Positions 21,360-33,553 of a DNA stretch of 64,000 nucleotides are shown here, one piece after another. The position numbers were made by a program, and so were the translations under genes. The first letter of the stretch is position 1; each line of letters begins with the position of its first letter. A model generated the notes under the pieces. It saw only the letters and a program-made list of their open reading frames with translations, was not told where the DNA came from and searched no databases. The stretch lies in the NCBI GenBank assembly GCA_947568835.1, contig OX387602.1:27798633-27862632 (forward strand). Direction: 5' to 3'. Source of the DNA: Protonemura montana (Eukaryota > Arthropoda > Insecta > Plecoptera > Nemouridae).

Positions 21360-21755
21360 ACATCTGGCCATGTGGCACTGGTCTTATGGCGTCGGTGAAT
21401 GAGTGGATGATGATGATGATGGACTTAACCTAGCCTAGAAGGAAGGAGGGGAAACCCGGTGCCGGCACGTAGCCTACTCCTGTCGAAGAGCACCAAGGGG
21501 ACCACCGGCTTAACGTCCCTTCCGAAGGACGGTACAACTCAAACAGCATGATTCCTACACATTCCATGCTGTCAAGAGGTTGATAAGCAAGGCGAGTGAA
21601 GATGCTGTACTAACTTTCATCCCTCCAACCTCTCTCCCGAACCGAACTGGTCAGGTGTATGATGGTCACCTATCCAATACCTGACTCAGCGCAGTGTTGC
21701 TTAACTTCGGTGATCCAACGAGAACCGGTGTTTCCAACACGCCAAACCGTTCGGT
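21360..21755 (-). mobile_element. 5S-rRNA-derived SINE, full-length copy with tail
   Basis: This is the best full copy. The 5S-like head is at 21,755-21,660 on the minus strand, and the body with the 'ccaccggcttaacgtccctt' complement at about 21,500-21,530. The tail (cactggtcttatggcgtcggtgaatgagt) is near 21,376-21,404 and is followed by (GAT)n. It sets the family length at about 390 bp. Confidence 0.8.
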
Positions 21756-21999
21756 TCCGTCTGATGAATTGACGATTATCACGAGTGCCCAGGCTTTTAA
21801 AAGGTAATGTAAAAATCACACCACCAAATGCATGCTTCTTTGCGGGTGGCCGACAAGCGGATTGCATTTATTTAAAACAAGTTTCCGGGCCCATCAGAGG
21901 GTTGCAAACGTATTCCAGGATATTGAATTCAAGCTGTTCTAATTCATGGGCAATCATAGTGGATATTAAAGGAATATAGGTTAGTATTCAACGATTGTA

Positions 22000-24900
22000 T
22001 TGGATATGAAAAATGCTGAATGTTTTTAACTCGCTGTATGATTTAAAAGTAAGAAGCATGAGGCGGTGGAGCTGTTTCTAGAGTAGGGGCGGTATTTACC
22101 ATCCCTCCCAGAGGACCGCGTAGAAATCAGAGAGTGCCCGTTAGTAGGCCAGTACGTCACACTTTGGCTAGTATTGCGGAAGCAAAGACTTGTACTTTTC
22201 CAAACAGCCCGAATTTTGCCAGCACTGATGGGCAGTGAATTTACAGTGAAATATCTCAATGGGATTACTAATGGTGAATTAAACCGTGAGTATGAGACAT
22301 ATGCTATCTCTAGGAAGGAAGCAGATCTAGGAGACATGTCGCGAGTGCAACGACTTACTACCCTTATTAAAATGCATATGCAGTATTAACTGCATTTCTT
22401 AGCGTCAACTAGACTGTTTTCACATAAAGTATTGCGGTTTGATTCAATATTTTGAGGGTTGACTAACGATACTATCTCATCGCTACAGTCGGAATGTCAC
22501 CGACCCGAGGTGGACTAGCAGGCCGATGCTAGCAGCAACAGATCGTGCGAAATAACATTTCCCAGTCAAATAATAACAAGCAAAGTATATTTGAATCTCA
22601 TGTAAGCTGCCTACGGAATCTTCAAGTGAGATTGGTTTCATATTATGGCTACACTCAAAGCTTCCATCCAAAAGATTTACAACCCAGCCAGCAATTTGCC
22701 ATAGATTTCAAAACAGCGACCACAACAGCTGCAGCAACATACACGCGTATTGTCATTGGTGTAGTATATTGACACACTATTGTAACTCCATCCATGGTCT
22801 TTGCTCGAGCTTTGCCTTCTAAACAGGGCACGACGAGTAGGACCGAGATGTTTTGTGATTTAAATTGAGGTGGGTTGATTGGAATTGGACAAAAAACATA
22901 CTTACCATGCTAAAGTTGGTTCGTTTTGTTTTTGTGAACACTTGTCAAATATGCTAGCGTATGCTAGCTATGCTAGCACATTTGCAGTTTTAATTGGATT
23001 TTACAATTTTTGCTTGATTTTGTTAGTTTTCAAATGGACATTATTTTAGTTCCATGTTTGAAAAATATGGAACGAACGGCGAATTCCTCACGAGCTGCGA
23101 CGCGATTTGTGAGTAGAGGGCGGTTGGTGGCCGGCGAGGTCAACTAGACTCTTCGTGAACTTGTCGACCCAAAAGAAGTCTGGCAAATTCACCTGTCAAC
23201 TCCTTTCCACCGCGTCGGTGTAATTCCGTAAGTCATATTTTTTTTGACCCAGCACTATTATCAACAAATCAGTTAAGTCCTGTCTTGTTAATTTCGGTTC
23301 ACGTGTGTCCGTGTAAAATATTTTGACCTCGCAGGGTCACTGCTGTAGACAAAAGAAGGCTTGGGAGTTACTTGCCGATTTGGCTTCACCCAGTTAGTTT
23401 GAGTTTGGTACCCAACCTATTTCAAGTTTCGCCCATAAATATTTTTTTTATTTGAACATCAGTATGAAACCCGCAGATATTTTTGTTACGAACATTTTTA
23501 TTACCCTCCAATATGACTTTGGACTTGGGTGAGGAGACACGCGCCATATTCCTTCCGTTTTCCGTTTCACGGCAATGGAAGTGAACTCGCTTGAAATACC
23601 TCCGATCAAAATCGAACAAAATTAGTGTAATTGTTCCTCAAATCACGATCAGCACCGTCCAGTAAGTTTCATATTTGGTTTTATTTTGATTTCATCAATA
23701 AATTAACAATCCGGATACTTTAGTTTCGTCTCGTTCCATGAAATTAGTTTCACCGGCTCAGTCTGTCTAAAGGCCAGGCCAGAATACGCAGGTCGAATTA
23801 TTAGCCTAATTAAAAATCTAGTTATAAAATTTAGCGGGCGGTACATGGGAAACTTGATGAAAATATTTATTTTCAATAATTATCTCCACTTTTATCATCT
23901 TTCTTTCATCGGCCTTTCATTTTCTCGAATTTATTGGTAATTTTCACTTCTCAAATATACCTTATCCCAGATTCGGTCGCCATTGTCCGACATAGTTCAA
24001 CTATGAGTTTTAAAGACACGTGCCGCTGATGGCCTTCCATCGGCCACCCGGCCACACGGGAATACGACTGCTAGCCGCCATTTTGTGTCGGGAATTCGTT
24101 AGGTGCATTCCTGGTCGACCCGGTGATAAGAATACTCGATTAATTGTGCTATAACTGTGCGTATCCTGACGAAACCAGTACTGTAAGTGACATATAACTC
24201 GCCTCTATAATATTAGTAAAGAGCTAGTGACCTACGCACTTTTATTTAACCGAATAACTGCAAGATGATTGCGCATTGAAATTGTGCTTGGGTCATGCTG
24301 CGGGCATGCACGGCTTCATTCAGCAACAGGTTGCTAATTGTTATCTCTCCATTTTCACGTTCAACACTTGTTTAAGTTAACCCCACACACATTATTGAAT
24401 AAATTAATTCGATTTTTCGCTCGCCAATGGAAAATCCATTTCCATCATTTTCCAACGTTTTCTTTCAACATCTAGGTCCTTGTCTCAGCTCTTGGAAAAC
24501 TTTGAGGACCTACGAGATTCTATCTTTCACCACATTTTCACGATAGTTTTCTATTTTATTGGATATTTTCCATTGAAATCAAGCCGGTCCTAATTATTGC
24601 AAGTCTAGGTCCACATTTCTGATCCCACATTACTGATCCCACATTTCTGCATCACATTGATTTCAGAGGTTTATTCAAGGACAACCACCGATTTTGCTCT
24701 TTCTTTATATAACTTAGCTAGTTTCAATTTCAAAAGTAAAATCTCTTTTAGGATTTTTCATTGCTTTATTTGATATTTTTCCAGAATCTCTTCAATCCTT
24801 CTGGCCGAATACCAATTTCGTACGGACAATTTTATATTTCTATAAATTTTTACAGCTTCAGATTAACTATATGTTTCTTTGCTTGCTTGTATCCAGCAAA

Positions 24901-25660
24901 CGTTATTTTCCGTTACGATCTTAAGTACCGCTCCTAAAATGTGCCTCGGCTCAGCCCAATCCCAGCCTCCGTTGCCGCTATTTCAAATGTCCAGACCAGT
25001 TCGGTAGCAGCCACAAGGTTCCTCGTAAACCGATGCAAACTTTGCGCAGCTGTGCCATGCGGCCCATCCAATCACGACACAATACTACACAATTAAATTA
25101 ATTAACTTATATAAAAAATATTATTAGTTCAAATCACTAAAATAAACTAGTCATAAATTCAATTAAATTCATCTTCATTAAGCCCTGAAGAGACGTAGCG
25201 GTTTTCCCGCTACCTTTCCAAATTTAGGGATCAGATCGACTTTTTGATATGCCAATAAATCACATCACTTCGACGTTTCCCTAAATCTGTCGCACTTCAG
25301 GAACGACTACACACTCGAGGAATTGATATAATAATTATTTATTCACCACGATTGGCCGCTTTCGGCAAAAGACGCGCCGATTTATACAATTCACAATTCA
25401 CATTGTACAAGACAAAAATTTGTCAGTTGAATAGAATGCATTTTGAACAAGAAAGTTTTCTACAATACTCCTACAATCAGATATATTCACAGTTATTATT
25501 TTGATATTGCAAATTGCTACGACTTCATTGTAAAATGTTAAACCAATGACGTGGGGATTCTTGGTGTCGTGCTTTGTCATTCTTCTTCCTGCTTTTAAAA
25601 AGTGACCACACCTCTTGTTTTCTTTTTTATTGGTATTAACTTCACAAATGAACAGTGAAA
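22000..25660. other. 3.7-kb stretch without a recognised gene
   Basis: I see no conserved coding exon here. A 53-codon frame ending at 25,096 (NRCKLCAAVPCGPSNHD, then TILHN) vaguely recalls the end of a Bel/Pao Gag zinc region. A motif pair (cctgaagagacg..., ...cgcacttcagg) near 25,185-25,300 with an AATAAA could be LTR-like. Neither is strong enough to call. Confidence 0.4.
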
Positions 25661-25671
25661 TGTGATTACAG

Positions 25672-26254
25672 ATCGGGGAAATTCAGGACAACGTCAATGC
25701 TTCGCAAGAGACCAGTCGAGTGTTGAGAGGAACATCGGATGTCAGCAAGCGTTTGGCTCTGACTCCGAGCCTCTGAAGGCGGAGCTGACGATGCAGCTTC
25801 AACGCAATGGACCTGCAAACAAAAGCTTTCGTCACTACAATGTACGTTTTGATATTTACAACTGTTCCGCGAACATTTGTACCACCTCAACACTTCAACA
25901 TTCCCCTGGTATTACTGAATTTGAAAATAATACCAACTATTTTACACTTGATTAAAAAAAAATTTCTTTCTCTGGTACTTCTACTTAAGTTTTCAACTCA
26001 AAACAATATTCCCACAAACATGCTGCACTTTGGGAAAGACTTTCTAAACTCGAGGTGCTTTAACAATGAAATTTGATTACAGACCGAGGAAACCGAGGAC
26101 AGAACGAGGACAACGTCATTGCTGGCAGCTCAGAGAAACAGCTGAGCGCCGAGTTGAGGCACTCCGAGAAGCCGTCGGCGTTTTACCCGGACTCTGGCTT
26201 CGATGACGTGGCCGACCACGCCCGAACTTTTACAGCATTGCAAGACAACTCAAG
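25672..26254 (+). CDS. duplicated exon-like segments, unknown product
   Basis: Two segments (25,672-25,841 and 26,083-26,254) begin after nearly identical upstream sequence ('gtgaaatgtgattacag' against 'atgaaatttgattacag'). They share their first 60 nt with a 12-nt indel and end at GTACGT and GTACTG donors. In one shared frame they read RGNSGQ.. and RGNRGQNEDNVIAGSSEKQL with FYPDSGFDDVADHARTF. The first segment alone also reads IGEIQDNVNASQETSRVLRG in another frame. The duplication is clear; the correct frame and protein identity are not. Confidence 0.35.
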
Positions 26255-28039
26255 GTACTGCAATTAGAGGCGGTCGCGTGGGTTTTAATTTTTTTTTTGT
26301 CACGTACGATTTTATTAAGCCATTTACGACCCAGGACAAAATTTTACGAAATTTGAAACATCGAGTCACAACAACGGGAGTATCACCAACGGCAGTTTGC
26401 AAATACTCTTGAGCAATAGTACCAAAAATTACATCTGTGTGCTAAACTTGATTGATAACTATTAATCTCTGTCAGAGCTTTGTTTTGCTGGCTCGCCCAC
26501 CAATTTGTACGGCCCCTCCCCCGCAAACCACGTAACGTTATTTAGACAATGATCTCGTTTGTCAAATCAACTCTTAGTGGGAACAACTTAGAACAATATC
26601 AGCGCTTTCAAAATTCTTGGAGATTAGAACCTCGGATTCGCCTGATCAGGTATAAACAATACACTTTTTTGATGAAGGAGGGTAGGGGTAGGGGAAGGGG
26701 TGTTTGGATAAACCGAAATCCAAATAACCTTGATCAATCGAATGCATGTCCGCTAGTAAATCCGTTGGGCAGTAGTTTGTCGTCGTCAACAAAGTCCAAT
26801 CAATGTTCATGTTGCAAGGTTTATACTCGAACTGGACTGTCTCGTGTCACCTGTCACCTGACTCGACTTGCGTGTAACAATATCTGCGTAAATAAACTTG
26901 CCAGTTACAGTTCATGAGATAAAATGTGCTAAGCGCTCATGAACTGGCTTGTTTGCATTATTGGAAAAACCCTATTTAGCCATTTCTTGCACTTGCAAAA
27001 GCAGCCAGCATCTAGCTTCTACCGAGGTCTCAGGCCGAGGCTTGCCCCAAACATTGCCGCCACTGCTACGCGGGCTGTTAGACATGGCGTAGTACGCTTT
27101 CTGAAATTCATAAGAATTTTATGGAATTTTACAAGAATTTAAACCACGAGATTTTTATTGTGGTTTATCCTCACCGTGTGACTGAATTCCGTGCACAAGT
27201 TGTGCTGCGTGCACATTCACGCTCAAAGTCGTGAGTCGTGTTTCCGTGCCACCAGCTCTAATGCATAATCTCAACTTCCTCAGACGCATGCTGAATGGAC
27301 CGATGGAACGATGGATCGATGGACCGATGGACCTTCTCACATTGGACCCCTTCACTTTGAGACGGCTAATAGCACACAGCATCCTGCGACTACCTCTAGG
27401 ATGCCACGCCCACCTATGTTAGCAAGGGTAAGCAAAGACCGAGATGAGGTGTGGGCAACCTCTGAAGTGGCGGACTGATTCTTCAAATCGCCATAGAACA
27501 CAAAATTTGTTGCAAATTAACTTAGATAGATTTTTAAAGTCTCTTTCTTTCTGAGAATAGTTGTGCTAATATGACACTTACCGCATAGAGCTAGTGGGAT
27601 AAGGAGCCTGCCACCGATGATTTTCTGGACTTACGCACTTAAGTTGACTTTCAGTATTTTTCCTTCATATTTATACGTATATTTGAGGCTCAAAAGGCAG
27701 CAGTCGATTTAAGCAAACTGTCACTTTGAGATGGGTCAAAAGAGGCACTCAATATGAGTAAAAACTCGCAATGTTCAGCGAGAGGAGTTTTTTTCCCGAC
27801 AGGTGCCTCCGGTCATTCTGGGGTGAACTGACATGTTGGCCAGGTGTGAACCAATCTCCGTTTACCTCATTTCCGTCGGTATTCACCTTATTTCTTGACG
27901 AGTGGTGAAATATAAGACAGTCAATGTTAAATTACAATGTATGAAATGCATTTTTGCAGATTCAACAAGTCATTTGAAACCCTGTGACTGAAATCACAAC
28001 TGAAATTTTAATCAGAAATTGGTAGCACTAGAAGAGGGT

Positions 28040-28210
28040 GATAAGCAAGGCGAGTGAAGTTGCTGTACTAACTTTCATCTCTCCAAACTCTCTCCCGAAC
28101 AGAACTGGTTATGTGTATGATGGTCACCCATCCAATACCTGACTCAGCGCAGTGTTGCTTAACTTCGGTGATCTAACGAGAACCGGTGTTTCCAACATAC
28201 CAAACCGTTT
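28040..28210 (-). mobile_element. 5S-rRNA-derived SINE, 3'-truncated copy
   Basis: The head (minus strand from 28,210) and first part of the body match 21,600-21,755. The rest of the body is missing. Confidence 0.75.
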
Positions 28211-28737
28211 GATTCTAATTTAAATGTTTAGAATGTAGCAAAATAATGAACTAAAATGACCCTTTTGATCTATTTGAAGTTAGGGATAGCTTTTATTTTT
28301 TTATTCGTAATGTCTTCAGTAAGCTACGACAGAGTAATGTTGTTTCAGGCGCGTCCAGCACTTTGATGAAGGGTCAAACTCGACATAAGCACGGCAGGTG
28401 AACAGTAGCCGTACCACCACCAGGTACGTAGCATAGGTTATATGAACTAATGAAGTATTATCACATTATAGAATATGTTTGCTAGAGATTCAAACATTGT
28501 ATTTCCTGATAAAAAGGTCTGCCAATGCAATACTCTAGGAATCATTTGTATTTTTATTGTATTTTTGTTGGTGACAGGTACATGGAACATTTGTGCGCAA
28601 TATCAGGTTTATAATAGTATGGTGATATCAATAAGATAAAGATTTTGTAGAGGTATTCATCGAGGATGGAGAAAGGATTGTCAAGGAGGAAGGTTTAGAG
28701 TCTGGAGTGAAAAGAGCGGCGGTCAGGGGAGTCCTTG

Positions 28738-28790
28738 ATGTGGAGGTGAAGGTGAAGGTGAAGGTGAAGGTGTTGGTGATGGTGGTTTCA
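28738..28790 (+). repeat. (GGTGAA)n short tandem repeat
   Basis: Six-base repeat gtggaggtgaaggtgaaggt, degenerating to ggtgatggtgg. It lies in non-coding sequence. Confidence 0.85.
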
Positions 28791-30051
28791 GGTACAAATG
28801 TTGAATGGTTTGGTGGGTGATGGCTCGAATTGTTTTGATCAACTGTGTAATGAATAATACCATAACAAAATGGATCCTTGAATTGGATCATTGTACTTCC
28901 ACAATCTGCTAGAATTCCAGAATGTTCAGTCCTTTCAATTCTAAATCCAAAACAGCCTTCCAGTCCAGAGTTCTTCATGGTGTTCCATTTTCATATTCCA
29001 TATTCATCGCATTCCATGTCCTGACAGGTTTCAGAAGACGTTCACTTTTGTGCTTTAGGTGTGCTATTACATGACATCGTTACAGATGGAGTCGTCAGTA
29101 TCATCGCAGATCTTGGTTGGCTAGGTTTCAGCTCTAGGCGCAGCAAAGCGCATCTTAGCCCTACCAGTCACCTGGTCAGCTTGCGGTTCTGGATTTTTTT
29201 TTTTTTCTTTATTACCAGAAGCTGTAAAATCTGTTATACTTACATACTTTAGCCCTTTATGGTCCTATGTCAAATGTCAAGAGTTTTTTTTTTATCATTA
29301 TTGATGAGCGTAGCGTGCGGAGCCAAAAGAATGTCACCAAAAGAAACATGCAGTGTACGCCAGGATCTATTACAACATGCCAACATTTCTCCAATACAAA
29401 TATGACTAAAAATACCTCAAAAAGCATGAAAGTGTACCCCTTTCCAAAAAAAAATTAATTAATAAAGAACAAAATAAGCTACGCTCATCTACAATGCAAA
29501 TCAAATTGTGTAAAAGTTTTTAAAATGTAAATAATGATGTCATTAATGCATATATTTAGGAAAAAACTTTTATTGTTATTATCAATCTATTTTTTTATTT
29601 AAAAAATTTGATTCTCTTGTAATACTGTAAATCTATTGTGGACCAGAAAGGGTTAATATTCATGTAGATAGATTGTTGGTTATTAAATAGTTTAAAACCC
29701 AATACAATTAAAGAAATAAATGAACAATGTCTTTTATTAGCGAATGACAATCCAGATAATTTTGTTGAAGCCTGACACGCATGGCCGCATGGTTTGCATC
29801 TTTAGTTCAATTTAGAATGTATTCATAATCCAAAAGAGAAATCGCATGCAGCAGCTTGTTCCGTTTCTTTCTACTAACAGTGTCCTCATTGTATTTTTCC
29901 CTCTGAGATCCAGTTGGTGGCATGATGTCCCTTTGGTTTCATCTTTTCGATGCTTCCTCTTTGTATTATCTAGGCTCGAATACCTCAACATCAGCACAGC
30001 AGCATACTCTCTACCTCTGAAATAGTATGAGCTTTAGCTAGAACATATTTA

Positions 30052-30215
30052 TTTTATTATTAACAACACTATAACCGTCTCAAAAAATGATGCCCGCGAA
30101 AGGTGGAGATCGGGATTCGAGTCCGCGTTTGGGCATCAATTTTTGAGACGGTTGTAGTGTTGTTAATAACAAAATACCCCGCGCATTGGAAGCGTTTGCA
30201 ATTTAAATAAGATTT
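30052..30215 (+). mobile_element. tRNA-SINE / MITE-like element with 43-nt inverted arms
   Basis: The inverted arms are 30,052-30,094 and 30,131-30,174 (taacaacactataaccgtct paired with agacggttgtagtgttgtta). They enclose a B-box-like ggattcgagtcc (30,113-30,124). The tail 'gcgtttgcaatttaaat' ties it to the copies at 200, 12,770 and 18,500. The palindromic layout suggests a SINE that acquired an inverted duplicate. Confidence 0.7.
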
Positions 30216-31165
30216 CATCCAAATACAACATATTTATTTATATATTTAATTTGTAATACCAGATTAATCAGCATAGAACATGATATTGGTACGTCAGGTG
30301 TTATGAATATATACAATGTTTTGGATACATTGGAAATAATACATAAAAGTTTGGACAGTAATCATTTATCTTAGAGTAGCATTTTTCTACAATGTAGGCT
30401 TTCAATTTTATTTTAAACACTTCTGGCTTTTTAACTGATTTAAAACAGAAGTAATGGTATAACTTTTGTACTTGTAATTATTTTTCTCTTACAAGTGTGC
30501 ATTTGCTGCACTGTGGTAAGGTAGATACTACATTTAACCATAGGTACATAGGTACACATGGAATGTATATTTACAACTATAGTCCATAGACCAACACAAC
30601 TTGATGCCTGCCTGTATTGTGTGTCTACCTGATGATTGCAGCTTGAATAGTTTAAGTTTCCTGTCACTTTTCTGAGCTGTCCTAGTGCCAAAAATATTTT
30701 CATCCACAGATTTTAGGTTTAATTGCCTTATAAATATACAAGCATGGTAGGTTAAAATTCTTAGTTTCTTGAAGTTCATTACGCAAGTGTCTTTTAAAAA
30801 TATGTTAGCACATGGATTCAGGCTGGTGTAAACTAGATATTTTACAGCCCGTTTTTGCAGCGTAAAAAATCTTTTTGTGCGATTTTTACCTCCCCAAAGA
30901 AAGACCCCGTAATGTAGGTTGGATTGAACGTGTGCGTACTATACCGCTAGCACTGTTTTTGTATGTGACACCTCCATACTCTTCTTAACTAGAAAGCATG
31001 CTGCTGCTACTTTCTTTGCTAGAGCATTGACATGCGGACCCCAGTCCAGGACGTTATCCAAGATGAGGCCCAGGAATTTTGTTTCGTCTGCAACCGGTAG
31101 TTTCTTTTTAGAAAAAATATTTGAACTGGGTTTTGAATGCTAAGTAAAGGGCTACTAAATTTCCC

Positions 31166-31200
31166 GACGTTTCGTAACATATACTAGTTACTTCTTCAGA
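31166..31200 (-). ncRNA. hammerhead ribozyme core (left arm)
   Basis: This is the inverted copy with the same core on the minus strand: CTGAAGA at 31,199-31,193 and GAAACGTC at 31,173-31,166. Stem II is identical to the right-arm copy. Confidence 0.65.
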
Positions 31201-31465
31201 GGTTTGAGCAGTCCTGACAATTTTTCGATAACAAAAGAACCACATAAAATTATAACAATTACCTAGTTCAAGCATCCTAAATGCATCTAAACAAAATAAT
31301 AAGGGTCAATAACTTAAAAACTAGTGTATTATGTATTTTCTGAAATAAGAACTCGAACACGATACATTATTTTGTTAAGATGCATTAAGGATGCTTGAAC
31401 TAGGTAATTGTTATAAATTTATGTGGTTCTTTTGTTATCGGAAAATTGTCAGGACTGCTCAAACC

Positions 31466-31500
31466 TCTGAAGAAGTAACTAGTATATGTTACGAAACGTC
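31466..31500 (+). ncRNA. hammerhead ribozyme core (right arm)
   Basis: CTGAAGA (31,467-31,473) fits CUGANGA. GTAAC (75-79) and GTTAC (88-92) pair as stem II around an 8-nt loop. GAAA (93-96) is followed by CGTC. This is the compact hammerhead form described in Penelope-like elements. Stems I and III are short, so activity may need a dimer, as reported for such retroelement ribozymes. Confidence 0.65.
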
Positions 31501-32400
31501 AGGAAATTTAGTAGCCCTTTACTTAGCATTCAAAACCCAGTTCAAATATTTTTTCTAAAAACTTGTGCTAAGGATAAATCAGGTGGACATAAGTCTAAAA
31601 ACCATCATGGTAGTTTGTTTTCTTCTATACTAATTCGTGGTTTGTCATTTATTTGTCTGCGTTTGGTAGAGAATTTTTATGCAGTTGATTTGTGAGGGTT
31701 TATGAAAAGGTCATTTGCAGCGCAGTAATTAACCACTGTCTATGTCGCCTCATTGCCTTCGGCGGTGAGGTTGGACCTATTTTTAATTGCCTTTAGAAAG
31801 TGGATTGTGTCGTCGGCAAATAGTGTTAACGTCCCCTGATTAATCCTCTCTGGTAGGTCATTTGTGTACAAGATGAATAATAAAGGCAAAGCGTGCTTTC
31901 CTGGGGGATTCCGACGTTGCAGATAACTTCGTCTAAATAGTAGTCATTTTCCTTCCCTTTGATGCAAATCATTTGCCTTCGATCTTTCAGGAACGATTTT
32001 ATCCAGATATTTGCTGTTCCATCGATTCCCAGACATCTTAATTTTTCAAGCACTATGCTGTGATTGAGTGTCGAAGGCCTTGGTATAATCATAAAAGAAA
32101 CTAAGGGTATCTTCCTTCCTGTCTACTGTTTCTATGACTTGGTCGTCGAATTGTGCAATCGCTGAGCTCGTGGATTTGTTCGGGGTGAATCCGTGTTGGC
32201 AATCGTTTTGTAGGTTGTACTTTTTTAGGAATATGAGTAGTCTGATGCACATGGCTTCTCAAAGAGCTTTGAGAATCCGGACAGCAAGCTGATCAGTCGA
32301 TAATTATCTGCGTTTTCTTTCTCTCCCTTTTTGAAGTTCGGGATCAACATTGCTTTCTCCGGGAATTAACCTAGCTAGAACGAATCCTATATGATGATTG

Positions 32401-33553
32401 TAAACGGTTGACGTATGAAATGTTTCCCTCACAATCACAGCTCTTGGTACTCCGCCTAGCCACACTAAGTGTTTTTATTTATTTACTTTATTAATTTTTT
32501 TATTTATTAATTTGAAGCGGCGGACAAGTACATAGTATTTGTATGTGCTTTTTACGATAGCTTGTTAACAATAAAGTGACAATAGTAATTAGCAGGTCAT
32601 GCAGGCCAACATGTCATGATTATAAGGGAAGGGTTTGGAGTTTGGAGTCAGAGGAGAGATGGTTGGTGAGATGTTGTGGTGAGTTATTCTTCGAGGCTGT
32701 AGAAAGGGTTTTGGAAAAGGAAGTTTTGAAGGTTCAAATCAAAGGAGCTACGTTTGGAGTATTCTTTGATATGGGTCGGGAGGTGGTTATAAATTATAAA
32801 TGTTCTAGACTATAACTGTAGCTGGTAGCTACAGCAGCTACAGCAGACTATAGATAGATAGATAGATAGATATATTTTATTGTCATTAAAAAGACCATTG
32901 CATTAAATAATGCTGGCGTACAGACATTTTGAGAGATTATTTTATACAACACTGGCTATACCAATAATAATTAATACAATAAAAATAAAATAAAATAATA
33001 CAATACAATAGTAAAATTGTGCCCGTCAGAGCATTGTCTTAATATATAAAAATGTCATGATATAAAAGAAATTAAAAATAGCAAGTAAAGTTTCAAGATT
33101 GGGCAAAAAAATATTGGTGAGAGTATGGAAACAATTTGATTTGTTTTTCAAGCATCCACACGAATCTTTCTGTAATCTATTCGTGTTTAGCTTGGTTGCT
33201 TCCAATGTTTTACCTGTAGCCTCCAAGCCCAGTGGAGATTGATGGACTGAATGGTAAAGAATGCCTGAGAAGCACCAGCTGTTTTAAATTTCCCTAGCAA
33301 ATTTTACAGTAATGCTGTAATCTGCAAAAATTACAAGCTAAATATGAGAGAATAACAAATCTGAATAGAAAATCATCGAATAACACTTCATGCAAGTCAC
33401 TAAAAGTATTGCAAATTGACACCGAGTTTGTTCAAACCTACAAACTTTAACTACTTCCCAATAATTGCAGGAATGATCGCATGAAAAAAGCGTCGAAGGA
33501 GAGCTCAAAACGAATACCTCAGCAATTCACAATGGCATACTTCAACCACCCAA
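32401..33553. other. gene-free stretch before the macrosatellite
   Basis: It contains an (ATAG)n microsatellite (32,851-32,873) and AT-rich DNA. One 79-codon frame (32,576-32,815) matches nothing I know. Just upstream of the array, 33,472-33,553 follows an ATTGCAG acceptor-like site and stays open into the first unit. Confidence 0.45.

Larger units (their letters stand above)
31104..31608. mobile_element. inverted Penelope-like element pair inserted in the RT gene, with 8-bp target duplication
   Basis: Arms 31,105-31,300 and 31,366-31,561 are near-perfect inverted copies (196 nt each) around a 65-nt loop. Each carries a hammerhead core and the flank 'tttacttagcattcaaaacc'. The insertion is bounded by ggtagttt at 31,096-31,103 and 31,609-31,616. 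Removing it and one copy of ggtagttt restores the surrounding Lys-Leu-Pro codons of the retrotransposon, which confirms the borders. About 47 nt at the right end (31,562-31,608) is unpaired. Inverted terminal copies and hammerhead motifs are known features of Penelope-like retroelements. Confidence 0.8.
30430..32400 (-). mobile_element. jockey/CR1-like non-LTR retrotransposon, reverse transcriptase region, decayed
   Basis: The minus strand reads MLIPNFKKGEKENADNYRLI and SLLSGFSKLFEK, then NDCQHGFTPNKSTSSAI. YDYTKAFDT, the NHSIVLEKLRCLGIDG region, GIPQEST (the GVPQGS motif) and the catalytic ADD triad in FADDTIHF follow. After the 505-bp insertion at 31,104-31,608 the frame resumes as ADETKFLGLILDNVLDWGPH and LQKRAVKYLVY. 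The tail runs to about 30,430. Frameshifts (near 32,050 and 31,890) and the insertion make it inactive. The 5' part, including the endonuclease, is absent. Confidence 0.88.

Noticed and set aside
24920..25096. Bel/Pao Gag zinc-knuckle remnant
   Set aside because: The cysteine/histidine spacing does not fit CCHC and no neighbouring retroviral-type domains were found.
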